Shown here: positions 1 to 9,600 of the stretch, piece after piece
How positions within the stretch are numbered: position 1 is the first letter of the stretch
Layout: every line of letters starts with the position of its first letter
Origin: Okapia johnstoni
Taxonomy: Eukaryota > Chordata > Mammalia > Artiodactyla > Giraffidae
Direction of reading: 5' to 3'
Assembly (NCBI GenBank): GCA_024291935.2
Contig: CM044311.1
Coordinates: forward strand, 19,677,001-19,741,000
Length of the DNA: 64,000 nt
The notes under the pieces: model-generated
What the model was told of the DNA's origin: nothing
Databases searched by the model: none
What the model saw: only the letters and a program-made list of their open reading frames with translations
Made by a program: the position numbers and the translations under genes

Positions 1-381
1 TGGATAATGAAATCTATGTGATTTGCTCCTCCTCTAGCTCTAAGCATCATTTTGCTCAGAGCTAGGTTTGGGGAACAGTTTTAGAAGCTTCTCATTAACT
101 ACATTCACTCTGTAGCTTTTTACATACAGTGCATCTTGGAAGCAGACATGAAGATGTGCAAGAGCAAGGGAATGCTGTCCTTTCACAGAGATGAGCTATG
201 TGATGATCTATCATCAAGGTAGGAACGGATTTCATATACCAAGCATCCATTATTTGACTCGTCATCCTTACACTATTTTAAAGTATTTTTTATGATCTTA
301 TAGAAATTCTGGATTATATCTTAAGCCATTCCAAAAATAGTATAGAGTAGGTAGAAGTGAAATAGTTAATAGTTAATAAAT
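1..381. other. unique AT-rich sequence, no gene
   Basis: No open frame, repeat family or RNA gene is recognisable. The right edge at 382 is the left target-site duplication of the following SINE. Confidence 0.5.
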
Positions 382-643
382 AAATATTGTTTTAATTTTC
401 CTTTTGTTCATGTCTGAGTGCTCAGTTGTGTCCAACTCTTTGTGACTCCATGGTCTGTAGCCCACCAGGTTTCTCAGTTCCTGGGATTTTCTAGGCAGGA
501 ATACTAGAGTAGGTTGCCATTTCCTCCTCCAGGGGGATTGTCCTGACCCAGGGATCAAACCGGAGTCTCTTGTGTCTCCTCCATTGAGCCGGAGGGATTT
601 TTTTTTACCAACTGAGCCACCAAATATTGTCATTTTCCTTTTA
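382..643 (-). mobile_element. Bov-tA SINE with target-site duplication
   Basis: The antisense of a tRNA-headed Bov-tA runs from about 406 to 621. An A/T-rich direct repeat starting AAATATTGT flanks it at 382-405 and 622-643. The repeat is 21-24 bp with a small indel, so the insertion is complete. The tRNA-like head lies at the right end, near 600-620. Confidence 0.9.
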
Positions 644-998
644 TATTTATTTTTTAGTTTGATTAGTTTAAAAAGAAATATATTGTTAGTCCTATTTAAA
701 TGTGAACTATAAAAAAAATGATGATGGAATAAAGAAACAAAATTAAAGGATAAAAACATACAAAAGATGATAAATGCATTAAGACATGTTCCCCCCATGT
801 ATGCTATTAATATGTTCTGGTTAGTCTATATTTGACTGTATTCTATAGCATCATATTTACATATTTTTTTTCATTCATTTTCTTCTCAGTGCTTCACTGA
901 AGATGATTTCCATTGAACTCTTTCAATTCACTGATTCTTTTCTCTGCTGAGTCCACTGTTTATTCCCTATGAGTGTTTCTCCTTTCTTTAACAGATAG
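644..998. other. unique A/T-rich sequence
   Basis: Nothing recognisable. The short frames read here are antisense SINE or BovB read-through. Confidence 0.5.
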
Positions 999-1302
999 AA
1001 AATAAATGGGCAAACAATGGAAACTGTGATGAACTTTATTTTCTTGGAGTCCAAAATCGCTGAAGATGGTGACTGCAGCCATGAAGTTAAAAGGCTCTTG
1101 CTCCTTGGGAGAAAAGCTATGACCAACCTAGACAGCATGTTAAAAAGCAGAGACATTGCTTTCCCAAAAAAGGTCCACCTAGTCAAAGCTATGGTTTTTC
1201 TAGTAGTCATGTATGAATGTGAAATTTGGACCATAAATAAGGCTGAGCACCAAAGAATTGATTCTTTTAAGCTGTGATGTTGGAGAAGCCTCTTTGAGAG
1301 TG
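999..1302 (+). mobile_element. BovB LINE fragment, both ends truncated
   Basis: The sequence matches the region after the reverse-transcriptase domain (…GSKITADGDCSHEIKR-like reading, then LVKAMVFPVVMY-like). It lacks both the 5' part and the last ~300 bp of the element. It ends abruptly against an oppositely oriented SINE at 1303, which lacks its own 3' part, so a deletion probably joined the two. Confidence 0.9.
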
Positions 1303-1464
1303 ACTATAGCCCACCAGGGGCCTCTATCCATGGGATTTTCCAGGCATGAGTACTGGAGTGGGTTGCCATTTCCTTCTCCAGGGAATCTTCCCAACCCAGG
1401 AATCGAACCTAGGTCTCCTGCATTGCAGGCAGACGCTTTACCGCCTGAGCCATCAGGGAAGCCT
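1303..1464 (-). mobile_element. Bov-tA SINE, 3' part missing
   Basis: The antisense Bov-tA begins internally at the 'gtagcccaccagg' region and ends with the complete tRNA-like head at about 1440-1464. The missing 3' portion faces the truncated BovB. Confidence 0.9.
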
Positions 1465-1782
1465 AAGTACATGAGACTAATAGATTTTATATTGCCTTTC
1501 TAAACTAGTGCCTCCCTGCCTCACCCCACTTCTCAACAGTCCTGTAAATATAGACGATTCAGAGCCTGGCAGCTCTTTGTCACTTCTTCCTGGAAGTTCT
1601 AATTTTCTGAGATTTAGAGCTTAAACCTGGCCAAATGTCTGGAGTGGAGACCTGTCTTACATATGTTGGCTTCTCTCTCTAGGCTTTGTTTCCTGTGTAT
1701 TGCACAACAGTGGGGGGCCAGGTGGCTCAAATATTTAAATATTTGTGTAAATGTGCTTTTATAAGCTTAAATGTTTAAATAC
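1465..1782. other. unique sequence
   Basis: No gene or repeat recognised in these ~320 bases. Confidence 0.5.
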
Positions 1783-1815
1783 ACGTGCACGCACACACAC
1801 ACACATACACACACA
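1783..1815. repeat. (CA)n microsatellite
   Basis: A short, imperfect CA run with one TA interruption directly abuts the 5' end of the next SINE. Confidence 0.9.
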
Positions 1816-2025
1816 GGCTTCCCTGGTGGCTCAGTGGTAAAGAATCCTCCTGTCAAGCAGGAGACACAGGTTCGATCCCTAGGTTCAGAAGATCCCCCGG
1901 AGAAGGAAATGGCAACGCACTCCAGTATCCTTGCCTGGAAAATCCCATGGACAGAGGAGCCTGGTGGGCTACAGCCCATGGCATCACAAACAGTCGGACG
2001 TGACTTAGCGACTAAACAACAACAA
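1816..2025 (+). mobile_element. Bov-tA SINE, near full length
   Basis: A complete tRNA-like head starts with GGCTTCCCTGGTGGCTCAG. A recognisable Pol III A box lies at 1827-1839 and a B box (GGTTCGATCCC) at 1869-1879. The BovB-like body follows and the 3' tail ends in CAACAACAA. It is one of the better preserved Bov-tA copies here. Confidence 0.95.
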
Positions 2026-2311
2026 GGTGGCAGAACGAGGGCCATTCTTCAACTGTGTTCCCAGAAGCAGTGATCTGAGTTTGCATTTAGTCGCTTTTAC
2101 CACGTAGATCTACTTTCTAGACAGGCTTATAGAATAGCTCCCCCAGGGGAGTGTGTTTTACTGAGGTGAAGAGGGAGGTTAAAACATAAACTATAGACTC
2201 TGTCTTTCTGCAGATGATCTTCAGGTTACAACTGGTACTCATCTCCCTCACTTGATCTATTTATTTTAAATTCCCCTCAACCCAGCTATCATTTTTGTTG
2301 TCTTGGTGTCT
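2026..2311. other. unique sequence
   Basis: No gene or repeat family recognised. Confidence 0.45.
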
Positions 2312-2536
2312 ATTGTTGTTGCTGTTGTTTACTCTCTAATAGTGTCTGATTCTTGGTGACCCCATGGACTGTAGCCCGCCAGGCTCCGCCATCCCTGGGA
2401 TTCTCCAGGCAAGAATACTGGAGTGGGTTGCCATTTCCTTCTCCAAGGGGTCTTCCTGACCCAAGGACTGAATCCGCTTCTCGCATGTCTCCTGCACTGG
2501 CAGATGGATTCTTTCCCACTGCACCATCTGGTGACT
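2312..2536 (-). mobile_element. Bov-tA SINE
   Basis: The antisense copy has a (GTT)n start, equivalent to a CAA tail on the sense strand, then the body and a degraded tRNA-like head near 2500-2536. Confidence 0.92.
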
Positions 2537-2663
2537 GACTCATTATTAGGACTTATGTCATTATTAGAGAGGGATCTGCGTCTTTGGCCATTATGCTCTT
2601 TCCAGGATAGGTTTGTTGTTCCTATCAATTCACAGTCACATCACATCAGTGAAGAACTTGGAG

Positions 2664-2996
2664 TCACCAGTGGTCATGTGGGTTCCACACATATTTCTGC
2701 TTGACATCATTGCTTGACAGCAATTCAACTACTGTCTGCTGATTAGGGTCATTTATCCCTGACAGCATGGCGATTTCTACTTCAGCTGGCCACAAGAAGT
2801 CCAAAGGATCCTGGAAATGGAGTTTGTAGCTTATTGAGAGGCTGCCGATGTTCCTTGACAAGAATATGTCTCCCTTTGTGACTAAAATCTCCAATCTTGT
2901 ACAGTCCAGAATTGCAGGGACAGGAAACTCAAAATCTCTAGCAATAACTAAGATAACTGGATGACTCCTGCATTCACCCTCTTGCGTCCCAGACAC
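2664..2996 (-). pseudogene. decayed ERV-type dUTPase-like fragment (tentative)
   Basis: An uninterrupted 110-codon frame opens at a GTG (no ATG) and is bounded by stops on both sides, so it is a fragment and not a gene. Its layout resembles the beta-strand-rich dUTPase-like region that some endogenous retroviruses carry in or next to pol: a KGD block at about residues 41-43, a hydrophobic strand and a YKL turn at 56-58, a GIND(P)xxQ segment at about 80-86, and a YVWNP end at about 101-105. Several expected glycines are replaced, and no neighbouring gag, pol, env or LTR is evident, so it is an isolated relic. The assignment rests on pattern recognition only. An unrelated processed pseudogene is possible. 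Confidence 0.4.
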
Positions 2997-4164
2997 ACGG
3001 GCATGTTCTGGTTAGAGACACAGTACAAAGTCTATGATTTAATGCATATACTGTATCCTAAAGGGATCATTCCTCTCTGGAATTTAAATTCACATAGTCT
3101 TCCTTGCTTCTACAGCTATCTGATCTTTCCAAACTCTGTTTTTGGTATTTTTAATTTGTTTAATTGTTGCAGTTACTTTTGGTTACTTTTTATATTCAGA
3201 AATAGAAATGCTCCAGGCATATGCATTCATATAATGGTTAGCGTCTCGGGAAAAAAAAAAAAAAAGCTATTAATGTGTTTACATTTGGTGAGAGCTAGAA
3301 TGAGAGGGACTAATGCTTATATTATAGTTTTCTTAAAAACATGCTTGTATTGTTTAGAAGTTTTATATTTATCATGCCTTTATGCATGCTTCTTTTTTCA
3401 AATTTAAAGCAAATCCAAAGTGTAGAGCTCCATCAAGAATATTTTGCTGCATGTACTTCTTTTTATTTTAATTTTTCAGGAAGTGACAGCTCACTAGATG
3501 TCTAAGATATTTTCTCAGCTTGCCTATAAGAGAGATTGCAAGGTCACAAATATATGAATAACTTGAGATTCAAAAAGCATTAAGCATTCTATGAAAAGTG
3601 AGTTTGGTTATGTAATTTCAGTCACACGGTAAATCATGTGTGAAGACTCCAAGGGGAAAGTGTTTAATTCTTTTTAAGAACTTAAAAAAAGATCTCTGTC
3701 AATAAAAAGAAAAACAAAAGAGAGTGTTTTAAGATAGAATTGAAAGGTGGGCTGTGGTTAGTTTGTGGAAGGCATTTATTTCATAGTAATACTTCTGATA
3801 TTTTCCCTTAGTTATTGGAGAGTTGTGCTGGTGGATGAAAAACCAGAGCTTTCAGAATTCACTGTGTCCAAGAGTATTAACTGTTATGAAACTTTCATTG
3901 CAGGGTACACTCCTGGCATACATTAACCATGTGAATCAGAGCTAGGCAGTGCCTTCATGACTAAAACTTTTATACAGTGCTTTTTAAAGCTTTTAAGTAA
4001 GGGAAAAGGGCATTTGTCTGAGTATGAATTCTAACTTGTGTACATTTTCGTCATTCTAAAAAAAGTGAATTTATGAAGTAAAATTTTGCTAAATGTTAAA
4101 CTTTAAAATTTAATATAACAGATTATTAAATTACTGCCATTAACTAGTTCATGGAATTTAAGGG
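2997..4164. other. unique AT-rich sequence
   Basis: There is a 15-base A run at 3251-3265. The 148-codon plus frame at 2961-3407 has no domain-like features and is taken as chance. Confidence 0.5.
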
Positions 4165-4413
4165 TTAAGTATCTTGCCTGGAAAATCCCATGGATGGAGG
4201 AGCCTGGTAGGCGGCAGTCCATGGGGTCACTAAGAGTCGGACACGACTAAACGACTTCACTTTCACTTTTCACTTTCATGAATTGGAGAAGGAAATGGCA
4301 ACCCACTCCAGTGTTCTTGCCTGGAGAATCCCAGGGACGGCGGAGCCTGGTGGGCTGCAGTCTATGGGGTCGCACAGAGTCGGACACGACTGAGGTGACT
4401 TAGCAGCAGCAGC
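4165..4413 (+). mobile_element. Bov-A2 dimeric SINE, 5' truncated
   Basis: Two Bov-A units in tandem are joined by the typical 'ttcactttcacttttcactttca' linker region (about 4256-4278). The copy ends in (AGC)n. The first unit lacks its start. GTTAAGTAT on the left and GTTAAAATAT on the right may be a degraded target-site duplication. Confidence 0.92.
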
Positions 4414-4509
4414 ATGCTCAACTGTTAAAATATCTAAAGAAAATTTGTGGGTTTTTTTGTGCAATTGGAATTAAAAGAAAATATTAAATGAAAATAAATA
4501 TGTTACAAC

Positions 4510-4668
4510 AAAGAGCTTAGTATTAGCAGTTTAGTTGCTAAGCCATGTCCAATTCATGCAACCCAACAGACTGTAGGCTGCCAGTCTTCTCTATCCACAG
4601 GATTCTCCAGGCAAGAATACTGGGGTGGGTTGCCACTTCCTTCTCCAACTATTACTAAAGAGCTTAGT
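4510..4668 (-). mobile_element. Bov-A SINE fragment with target-site duplication
   Basis: An antisense Bov-A body at about 4522-4656 is flanked by a perfect 12-bp direct repeat, AAAGAGCTTAGT (4510-4521 and 4657-4668). The copy is about 135 bp and lacks the tRNA-like head, so it is a 5'-truncated insertion. Confidence 0.92.
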
Positions 4669-4789
4669 GATTAATATAACACCTTGATTTTGGTGTTTAG
4701 ATTTCTGACCCCTAAAACTATAATAGAATACATTTTCACTACTTTTGTTATTTTAAGCCACAGAGTTTGTGAGTTTGTCTGGAGTAGAG

Positions 4790-5007
4790 AATTGAAAGTG
4801 AAAGTATCAGTCACTCAGTCATGTCCGACTGTTTGCGACCCCTTGAGCTGTAGCCCACAAGGCTCCTCTGTTCATGGAATTCTCCAGGCAAGACTACTGT
4901 AAAGGGTTGCCATTTCCTTTTCCAGGGGATCTTCCCAACCCAGGGATTGAGTTCCGGTATCCACATTGAAGGCAGACTCTTTACTGACTGAACCACCAGG
5001 AAAGACC
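4790..5007 (-). mobile_element. Bov-tA SINE
   Basis: Near-complete antisense copy with the tRNA-like head at about 4975-5007. It is mutated at several otherwise conserved sites. Confidence 0.92.
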
Positions 5008-5133
5008 TATGAGTCAGACCTGCAGTAGGGAATTAGTGAAGTATTAATTCTGCTTAATCATTCCTATACTCATATTGCTTTCCTTAACTCTGCAATTTTA
5101 GAGTTAATACCCTCAATGGGGAGGATAATGAAT

Positions 5134-5200
5134 GAGTGAAAGTGACAGTGAAATTCACTCAGTCAAGTCCGAATTTGTGTGACCCCATGGACGGTAGCCT
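5134..5200 (-). mobile_element. left part of a Bov-tA SINE split by BovB
   Basis: This is the 3' portion of an antisense SINE, stopping exactly at 5200. The rest resumes at 8105 beyond the BovB insertion. TGGACGGTAGCCT at 5188-5200 and TGGACTGTAGCCT at 8105-8117 form a 13-bp target-site duplication with one mismatch. Confidence 0.88.
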
Positions 5201-5551
5201 TATTAATACTGTTCACATTGTATGAAAAAGCAAAAACAACACCCAGTTGTGGATGTTACTGGTGATGGAAGTCAAGTCTGATGCTGTAAAGAGCAATACT
5301 GCAAAGGAACCTGGAACGTTAGGTCCATGAATCAAGGCAAATTGTAAGTGGTCAAACAGGAGATGTCAAGAGTGAACATCGACATTATAGGAATCAGCAA
5401 ACTAAAATGGACTGGAATGGGTGAATTTAACTCATTTGAACATTATATCTACTACTGTGGGCAAGAATCCCTTAGGAGAAATGGAGTAACCATCATAGTC
5501 AGCAAAAGAGTCTGAAATGTAGTACTTGGATGCAATCTCAAAAAAGACAGA

Positions 5552-5914
5552 ATGATCTCTGTTCATTTCCAAGGCAAACCATTCAATATCACAGTAATCC
5601 AAGTCTATACCCCAACCAATAATGCTGAAGAAGCTGAAGTTGAATGGTTCTATGAGGGCCTACAAGACCTTCTAGAACTAACACCTAAAAGAGATGTTCT
5701 TTTCATTAGAGGGGACTGGAATGAAAAAGTAGGAAGTCAAGAAATACTTGGAGTAACAGGCAAATTTGGCCTTGGAGTACAGAATGAAGCAGGGAAAAGG
5801 GTAATAGAGTTTTGTCAAGAGAACACACTGGTCATAGCAAACACCCATTTCCAACAACACAAGGGAAGACTACACATGGATATAACAAGACGGTCAATAA
5901 TGAAATCATATTGA
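5552..5914 (+). pseudogene. BovB endonuclease-domain remnant
   Basis: The open 120-codon stretch contains hallmarks of an apurinic-type (APE) LINE endonuclease: IQVYTPT at about residues 15-21, the GDWNEKVG block (normally GDFNxKVG) at about 54-61, and NTHFQQ near 97-102. The catalytic IDYI block lies just downstream, at 5910-5921, in a different frame, so a frameshift separates the two parts. In an active element this domain nicks the target DNA for target-primed reverse transcription. It is inactive here. Confidence 0.85.
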
Positions 5915-6864
5915 TTATATTCTTTGCAGCCAGAGATGGAGAAGCTCTATACAGTCAGCAAAAACAAGACTGGGAGCTAACTGTGGCTCAGATCAGGAAC
6001 TCCTTATTGCCAAATGCGGACTTAAATTGAAGAAAGTAGGGAAAACCACTAGACCATTCATGTATCACCAAAATCAAATCCCTTACAATTATGCAGTGGA
6101 ATTGAGAAATAGATTCAAGGTATTAGATCTGATAGACAGAGTGCCTGAATAACTATGGACAAAGGTTCAGGACATTGTTCAGGAGGCAGGGATCGAAACC
6201 ATCCCCCAAAAAAGGAAATGCAAAAAGGCCAAATGGTTATCTGAGGAGGCCTTACAAATACTTGTGAAAAGAAGAGGAGTGAAAGGCAAAGGAGAAAAGG
6301 AAAGATATACCCATTTGAATGCAGAGTTCCTAAGAATAGCAAGGAGAGCTAAGAAAGCCTTCCTCAGTGATCAATGCAAAGAAATAGAGGAAAACAATAG
6401 AATGGGTGAGACTAGAGATCTCTGCAAGAAAATCAGAGATACCAAGGGAACATTTCATGCAAAGATGGGCTCAAAAAAGGACAGAAATGGTATGGCCCTA
6501 ACATAAGCAGAAGATATTAAGAAGAGGTGGCAAGAATACACAGAAGAACTGTACAGAAAAGATCTTTACGACCCAGATAATCAAGAGGGTATGATCACTC
6601 ACCTAGAGCCAGACATCCTGGAACGCAATGACAAGTGGGCCTTAGGAAGCATCCCATGAACAAGGCTAGTGGAGGTGATAGAATTCCAACTGAGCTATTT
6701 CAAATCCTAAAAGATGATGCTGTAAAGTGCTGCACTCACTATGCCAGCAAATTTGGAAAACTCAGTAGTGACCACAGGACTGGAATCCAATCCCTAAGAA
6801 AGGCAATGCCAAAGAATGCTCAAACTAATGCAGAATTGCACTCATCTCACATGTTAGTAAAATA

Positions 6865-7548
6865 ATGCTCAAAATTCTCCAAACCAGGCTTCAGCAATAC
6901 GTGAACCGTGAACTTCCAGATGCTCAAGCTGAATTTAGAAAAGGCAGAGGAACCAGAGATCAAATTGCCAACATCTGTTGGATCATCGAAAAAGCAAGAG
7001 TTCCAGAGAAACATCTATTTCTGCTTTATGACTATGCCAAAGCCTTTGACTGTGTGGATCACAGTAAACTGTGGAAAATTCTTCAAGAGATGGGAATACC
7101 AGACCACCTGACCTGCCTCTTGAGAAATCTGTATGTAGGTCAGGAAGCAACAGTTAGAACTGGACATGGAACAACAGAGTGGTTCCAAATCAGGAAAGGA
7201 GTGTATCAAGGCTGTATATTGAAACCCTGCTTATTTAACTTCTATGCAGAGTACATCATGAGAAATTCTGGGTTAGATGAAGCACAGGCTGGAATCAAGA
7301 TTGCCAAGATAAATTTCAATAACCACATATATGCAAATGATACTACCTTAATGGCAGAAAGCAAAGAAGAACTAAAGAGCCTCTTGATGAAAGTGAAAGA
7401 GAAGAGTGAAAAAGTTGGCTTAAAGCTCAACATTCAGAAAACTAAGATCATGGCATCTGGTCCCATCACTTCATGGCAAATAGGTGGGGAAACAGCAGAA
7501 ACATTGAGACTTTATTTTTGGGGGCTCCAAAATCACTGCAGATGGTGA
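6865..7548 (+). pseudogene. BovB reverse-transcriptase domain remnant
   Basis: The 227-codon open stretch covers the core RT motifs. A GRGTRDQI block is at about residues 27-34, motif A as YDYAKAFDCVDH at about 55-66, motif B as QGCILKP at about 115-121 (the usual serine before proline is lysine), and motif C as YAND at 156-159 (7330-7341) in place of YADD. Loss of the first motif-C aspartate would abolish metal binding and catalysis. The upstream finger region is in other frames. A frameshift near 7500 removes the C-terminal region, whose DNA continues to 8104. Confidence 0.9.
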
Positions 7549-8104
7549 CTGCAGCCATGAAATTAAAATATGCTTACTCCTTAGAAGAAAAGTTATGACC
7601 AACCTAGACAGTGTACTAAAAAGCACAGACATTACTTTGCTGACAAAGGTCCATTTAGTCAAAGCTATGGTTTTTCCAGTAGCCATTTATAGATGTAAGA
7701 GTTGGGCTATAAAGAAAGCCGAGCACCAAAGAATTGATGCTTTTGAACTGTGGTGTTGGGGAAGACTCTTGAGAGTCCCTTGGACTTCAAGGAGGTCCAA
7801 CCTGTCCATCCTAAAGGAAATAGTCCTGAATATTCATTGGAAGGACTTATGCTGAAGCTAAAAGTCCAATACTTTGGCCACTTGATGTGAAGTACTGACT
7901 CATTTGAAAAGGCCCTGATGCTGGGAAAGATTGAAAGCAAGAGGAGATGAGGATGCCAGCGAACAAGATAATTGCATGGCATCACTGACTCAATGGACAT
8001 GAGTTTGAGTAAACTCCGGGAGTTGGTGATGGACAGGGAGGTCTGGCATGCTGCAGCCCATGGAGTTGCAAAGAGTCGGACACGGTTGAGTTTCTGAACT
8101 GAAG

Positions 8105-8270
8105 TGGACTGTAGCCTGCCAGGCTCCTCTGTCCTTAGAATTCTCCAGGCCAGAATACTGGTGCATGTAGCCATTCCCTTCTCCAGGGGATCTTTCCAAC
8201 CCAGGGAGAGAACCCAGGTCTCCTGCATTGCAGGTTGATTCTTTACCAGCTGAGCCACCAGGGAAGTCCA
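8105..8270 (-). mobile_element. right part of the Bov-tA SINE split by BovB
   Basis: It continues the SINE interrupted at 5200, starting with the second copy of the 13-bp target-site duplication and running to the tRNA-like head at about 8240-8270. Confidence 0.88.
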
Positions 8271-8394
8271 GGGAAACTGGAGTGGGTAGCCTATCCCTTC
8301 TCCAGCAGATCTTCCTGACCCAGGGATCCAACTGAGGTCTCCTGCATTGCAGGTGGATTCCTTCTTTACCAGCTGAGCTACAAGGGAAGCCCTA
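8271..8394 (-). mobile_element. second Bov-tA head unit, tandem
   Basis: A further antisense tRNA-headed unit without the Bov-A 3' part lies immediately next to the previous head. Together they resemble the dimeric Bov-tA arrangement also seen at 29846-30157. Confidence 0.85.
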
Positions 8395-8639
8395 ATGATG
8401 GAGTAGTGAAAGAGTAGCTTGCCTAGCTCCATCACAGGAGGGTAATGGCTGTCCTGTGGTTATCAATTCACTAATTTCTAATGAAGAGAAGCTTGCAGTT
8501 GGTACGTCTAGATGGTTGTCCCTTTTCCATATTGTCTTGATCACTTATTAACTTTCCAAGTTTTCTGTCCTGAAACAGTAATTCTATCTTGGATATTTTG
8601 ACGGTGAGGGGACAAACAAGCATCAGTGCCTTTCATGAG
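8395..8639. other. unique sequence
   Basis: No feature recognised apart from a short GAGT repeat at about 8637-8653 at the SINE edge. Confidence 0.45.
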
Positions 8640-8858
8640 TGAGTGAGTGAGTGATTAAAGTCGCTCACTCGTGTCCAGCTCTTTTTGATCCCATGGACTG
8701 CAGTCTGCCAGGCTCCTCTGTCCATGGGATTTTCCAGGCAAGAATACTGGTGCGAGTTGCCATTTCCTTCTCCAGGAGATCTTCCCAACCCAGGGAATGA
8801 ACTGAGATATCCTGCATTGTAGGCAGATGCTTTGCCGTCTGAGCCACCAGGGAAGTCC
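8640..8858 (-). mobile_element. Bov-tA SINE
   Basis: Near-complete antisense copy starting next to (GAGT)n and ending in a clear tRNA-like head at 8828-8858. Confidence 0.93.
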
Positions 8859-9483
8859 ATGACTCAACACAAAAACTGTCAGGCTTATCTCATTCATGAG
8901 TTTACATCAATTATGCAAACAAATTTAACAATATGAGAGCAATGGAAATTTCGATGGAAAACAGACAAAATCCAAACACAAGTAAACCATATCCTGAGAA
9001 GATATATGTACATTGTTCTCTTTACTGAGATTACTGTGTGGTAACAAACCTGTGGTAGTCCAGTCCAGCCAACGGAATCAACACCACCATGAGTTGGGAC
9101 AAACTGATCTGTCCCATAGATTCAGCCTTCCAAAGCAAAGCATCATGGTAAAACATGTGGTCTCAGTAAAAACAAAATAAAGATGAAAAAGCAAAATAGC
9201 TGTTACTTTTGAATAGAAATATAAATAATAAAATTTAGCTTGAAAAATATGGACGTGACTATAAGCCCAGTACTTGTATAATTTATTCTAATGCAAAAAG
9301 TTAGAACAAAACAAACAAAAAGTTTTGAATTTAAAAATGAATTTAAAGATTTGAATTTAAAGGCTGAATTAAAAAATGAAAGCCTTGTTGCATTCTTTCT
9401 TTCTTTTTTTAATTTAATTCACTTTTCATTCATCTTTTATTTTATATATTTCTTATTCACATTCAATTGTTTCACTGTTTTTA
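8859..9483. other. unique A/T-rich sequence
   Basis: No gene or repeat family recognised. Confidence 0.45.
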
Positions 9484-9600
9484 TCTTTTTTTTTTTTTGG
9501 CTGTGTGGCATGCAGGATCTTAGTTCCCTGACTGGGAATTGAACCTGGTCTCTTGGAAGCAAGAGTGAAGATTCTCAACCACTGGACTCCCAAGAAATTC
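9484..9600 (-). mobile_element. CHR-type tRNA SINE
   Basis: The pattern is a poly-T, then GGCTGTGTGGCATGCAGGAT, then 'cttagttccctgactggga', then 'accactggactccca'. This is the antisense of the cetartiodactyl CHR SINE derived from tRNA-Glu. It differs from the Bov-tA family. Confidence 0.85.

Larger units (their letters stand above)
5201..8104 (+). mobile_element. BovB (RTE) LINE, longest copy in window
   Basis: About 2.9 kb, compared with about 3.2 kb for full-length BovB. It carries remnants of the endonuclease region, the reverse-transcriptase domain, and the 3' region ending in CTGAACTGAA. A 13-bp target-site duplication inside a split SINE brackets it, so both ends are original and it is modestly 5'-truncated. 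The frame is broken by several stops and frameshifts, so it cannot make a working protein. BovB is an RTE-clade non-LTR retrotransposon known for horizontal transfer between reptiles and ruminants. Its 3' end is shared with the Bov SINEs. Confidence 0.95.

Noticed and set aside
1816..1885. Possible tRNA gene, from the A- and B-box-like sequences
   Set aside because: These belong to the tRNA-derived head of Bov-tA. The cloverleaf is not complete, and the same sequence recurs in every copy.
2961..3407. 148-codon plus-strand frame
   Set aside because: It has no domain, ends in an A run and AT-rich low-complexity sequence, and has no supporting context.
7707..8435. 242-codon minus-strand open frame
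   Set aside because: It reads across antisense BovB and two antisense SINEs. No independent gene is supported.
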